From Pseudomonadales bacterium (lineage in GTDB: Bacteria; Pseudomonadota; Gammaproteobacteria; Pseudomonadales; Azotimanducaceae): a DNA stretch of 64,000 nt. Below, piece after piece: positions 62,742 through 64,000 of this stretch (its first letter is position 1; each line of letters opens with the position of its first letter). A program made the position numbers and the translations under genes. Below the pieces are notes generated by a model that was not told where the DNA came from, did not search any database, and saw only the letters and a program-made list of their open reading frames with translations. The DNA lies in NCBI GenBank assembly GCA_022827905.1, contig JAJEIQ010000057.1:1-64000 (forward strand), written 5' to 3'.

Positions 62742-64000
62742 ATGGTCCGACAGGTCAACACCCCAACGGAGAACCGCATCATCGCCGGCGGCGGCGCCTA
62801 CGATCAGCGGCACTACGAAGATCATCCGGAACTCGGCACCGGCCTGATCAGCTACGAACACGCCATTTCGCCCCGTAGTTTCGAGCTGGAACGGGAAGCC
62901 CTGTTCAGGCGTTCCTGGATCAACGTCGGCCACGAACTGGGCCTGCCCAAAGTCGGAAGCTATTTCACCCGTGAACTGGAGGTTTTGAACACTTCCATCA
63001 TCTTGGTGCGAGGAAAAGACCGGAAAATCCGCGCTTTTCACAACGTATGCCCGCACCGGGGCAACAAGCTGGTTTGGGAGGGCCACCCAGCACAAGAGAC
63101 CTCGGGCCGGGCCATGGCGTTTTTCTGCAAGTACCACGGGCTCGGATACGCCCTGGACGGCAAGATGGAGGTGCTGCGGGATCCGGACAACTGGTTCGGC
63201 TCCCAAGGCTGCGACCTACACTTGGTGGAGGTGCCGGTCGAACTGTGGAACGGCTTCATTTTCGCGAACTTCCGCCCGGGCGGTCCAAGTGAGTCCCTGC
63301 GTGCGTACATGGGCGAGCACATCTGGTCGGCACTGGATGACATCCCGGTCGAACTCTATACCGACCATGTCCGTGGGCTCGGCGAAATCGACAGCAACTG
63401 GAAGACTCTCCACGACGCGTTCTCAGAGGCATGGCACGGCTCGGTGCTGCACAGCCAAGCCATGGTGACCATGCGCAACATTACGTTCAGGGCACCACCG
63501 TCACGCTTCGACGGACCGCATCGCACGGCCATCAGTTGCGGCACGGTGCCTGAAGGCGCCTACACCTTCAACATCGAACGAATATCCCGGGCCTCCGTGA
63601 CCGGCAGCCAGATAAGGCCCACCCGTGAAATCGAAGCCCCCAAGGCGGCCTTCGGGCCCGACCAGCAGGACTGGGTGGCGGTGACCTTCACGGTGTTCCC
63701 CAGTTTCCAGTTGCAGGTCTACGCGCCGGGCTGGATCAACACTTACAACTACTGGCCCCTCGCCCATAACCGCATGCGCTTCGAGATCAACCAGTACTTC
63801 CAGCGGGCGCGCGACTTTTCGGAACTGTTCGCCCGCACGACCGGCATCGCCCTAGTGCTGGACAACGTGCGGCAGGACCTTGGCCTGCTCGAAGCGACCC
63901 AGCGAGGGCTCGAGTCCCGCGTTTACGACACTTACCCGCTAATCGACGAAGAGCACAACATCCGGCATTTTCACAAGATGGTCGATGACCGGATCACGGC
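62742..64000 (+). CDS. Rieske ring-hydroxylating oxygenase alpha subunit (partial, cut by window end)
   Basis: 419 codons visible from ATG 62742. Rieske ligands Cys103, His105, Cys129, His132; iron region NWKTLHDAFSEAWHGSVLH with His232 and His237, and Glu229 at the bridging position, as in the previous gene. The two proteins align over their length, so this is a tandem duplicate with diverged substrate pocket. The ribosome site is weak (GGAG at 62724). Confidence 0.92.
   Translation, partial: MVRQVNTPTENRIIAGGGAYDQRHYEDHPELGTGLISYEHAISPRSFELEREALFRRSWINVGHELGLPKVGSYFTRELEVLNTSIILVRGKDRKIRAFHNVCPHRGNKLVWEGHPAQETSGRAMAFFCKYHGLGYALDGKMEVLRDPDNWFGSQGCDLHLVEVPVELWNGFIFANFRPGGPSESLRAYMGEHIWSALDDIPVELYTDHVRGLGEIDSNWKTLHDAFSEAWHGSVLHSQAMVTMRNITFRAPPSRFDGPHRTAISCGTVPEGAYTFNIERISRASVTGSQIRPTREIEAPKAAFGPDQQDWVAVTFTVFPSFQLQVYAPGWINTYNYWPLAHNRMRFEINQYFQRARDFSELFARTTGIALVLDNVRQDLGLLEATQRGLESRVYDTYPLIDEEHNIRHFHKMVDDRIT

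Overview
The window is GC-rich DNA, dense with genes and with little intergenic space, from a proteobacterium. An OmpR/EnvZ-type pair, an OmpA-family outer-membrane protein, a TonB-dependent receptor, an RND pump and a dTDP-rhamnose cluster show a Gram-negative envelope. The large number of CoA-linked oxidation enzymes resembles marine or host-associated gammaproteobacterial lineages; that placement is inference. I see no rRNA, tRNA, CRISPR array or intact transposase.

Layout. 1-375 (-): start of an exported protein whose first codons contain 21 copies of CTCGG, the arrangement of a phase-variable contingency locus. 573-6321: an RND efflux pair; the permease carries a C-terminal domain resembling a catalytically dead GlnE adenylyltransferase. 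6331-14639: housekeeping and regulation (phosphoesterase, Sfp-type PPTase, UvrA, thiolase, response regulator and sensor kinase). 14640-15023: regulatory DNA with a strong terminator. 15024-23830: OmpA-like protein, crotonases, a split MaoC pair, SDR, a CYP153-like P450, an esterase, ClpP and an acyl-CoA dehydrogenase. 24011-27037: TonB receptor. 27096-35682 (-): a tight nine-gene operon whose members match the hsa and ipd steroid ring-degradation genes. 35875-38295: SDR, two tandem Lrp/AsnC regulators, a SnoaL-like protein. 38360-43255: an AAA-ATPase/nuclease gene, a luciferase-like oxidoreductase and rmlB-rmlC-rmlD. 43370-44784: an SDR and a decayed PEP-utilising enzyme gene. 44805-64000: a second oxidative catabolic island with several SDRs, a ferredoxin, two paralogous 110-115-residue proteins of unknown function, a sulfotransferase, a Baeyer-Villiger monooxygenase, a KstD-like flavoprotein, an acyl-CoA ligase and two Rieske oxygenase alpha subunits (the last cut by the window end).

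How the genes fit together. The operon at 27-36 kb can be read as a route: flavin monooxygenase (HsaA), extradiol cleavage (HsaC) and C-C hydrolysis (HsaD) open steroid rings A/B; IpdC, the EchA20-like hydrolase, IpdAB and the thiolase take apart rings C/D as CoA esters. The P450, KstD-like enzyme, acyl-CoA dehydrogenase and MaoC pair could feed this route. The 44-64 kb island probably handles a related cyclic terpenoid or steroid, with the ferredoxin supplying electrons to the Rieske enzymes or the P450; its substrate cannot be read from the sequence. The most novel-looking items are the phase-variable locus, the RND-GlnE fusion and the paired small proteins beside redox components.
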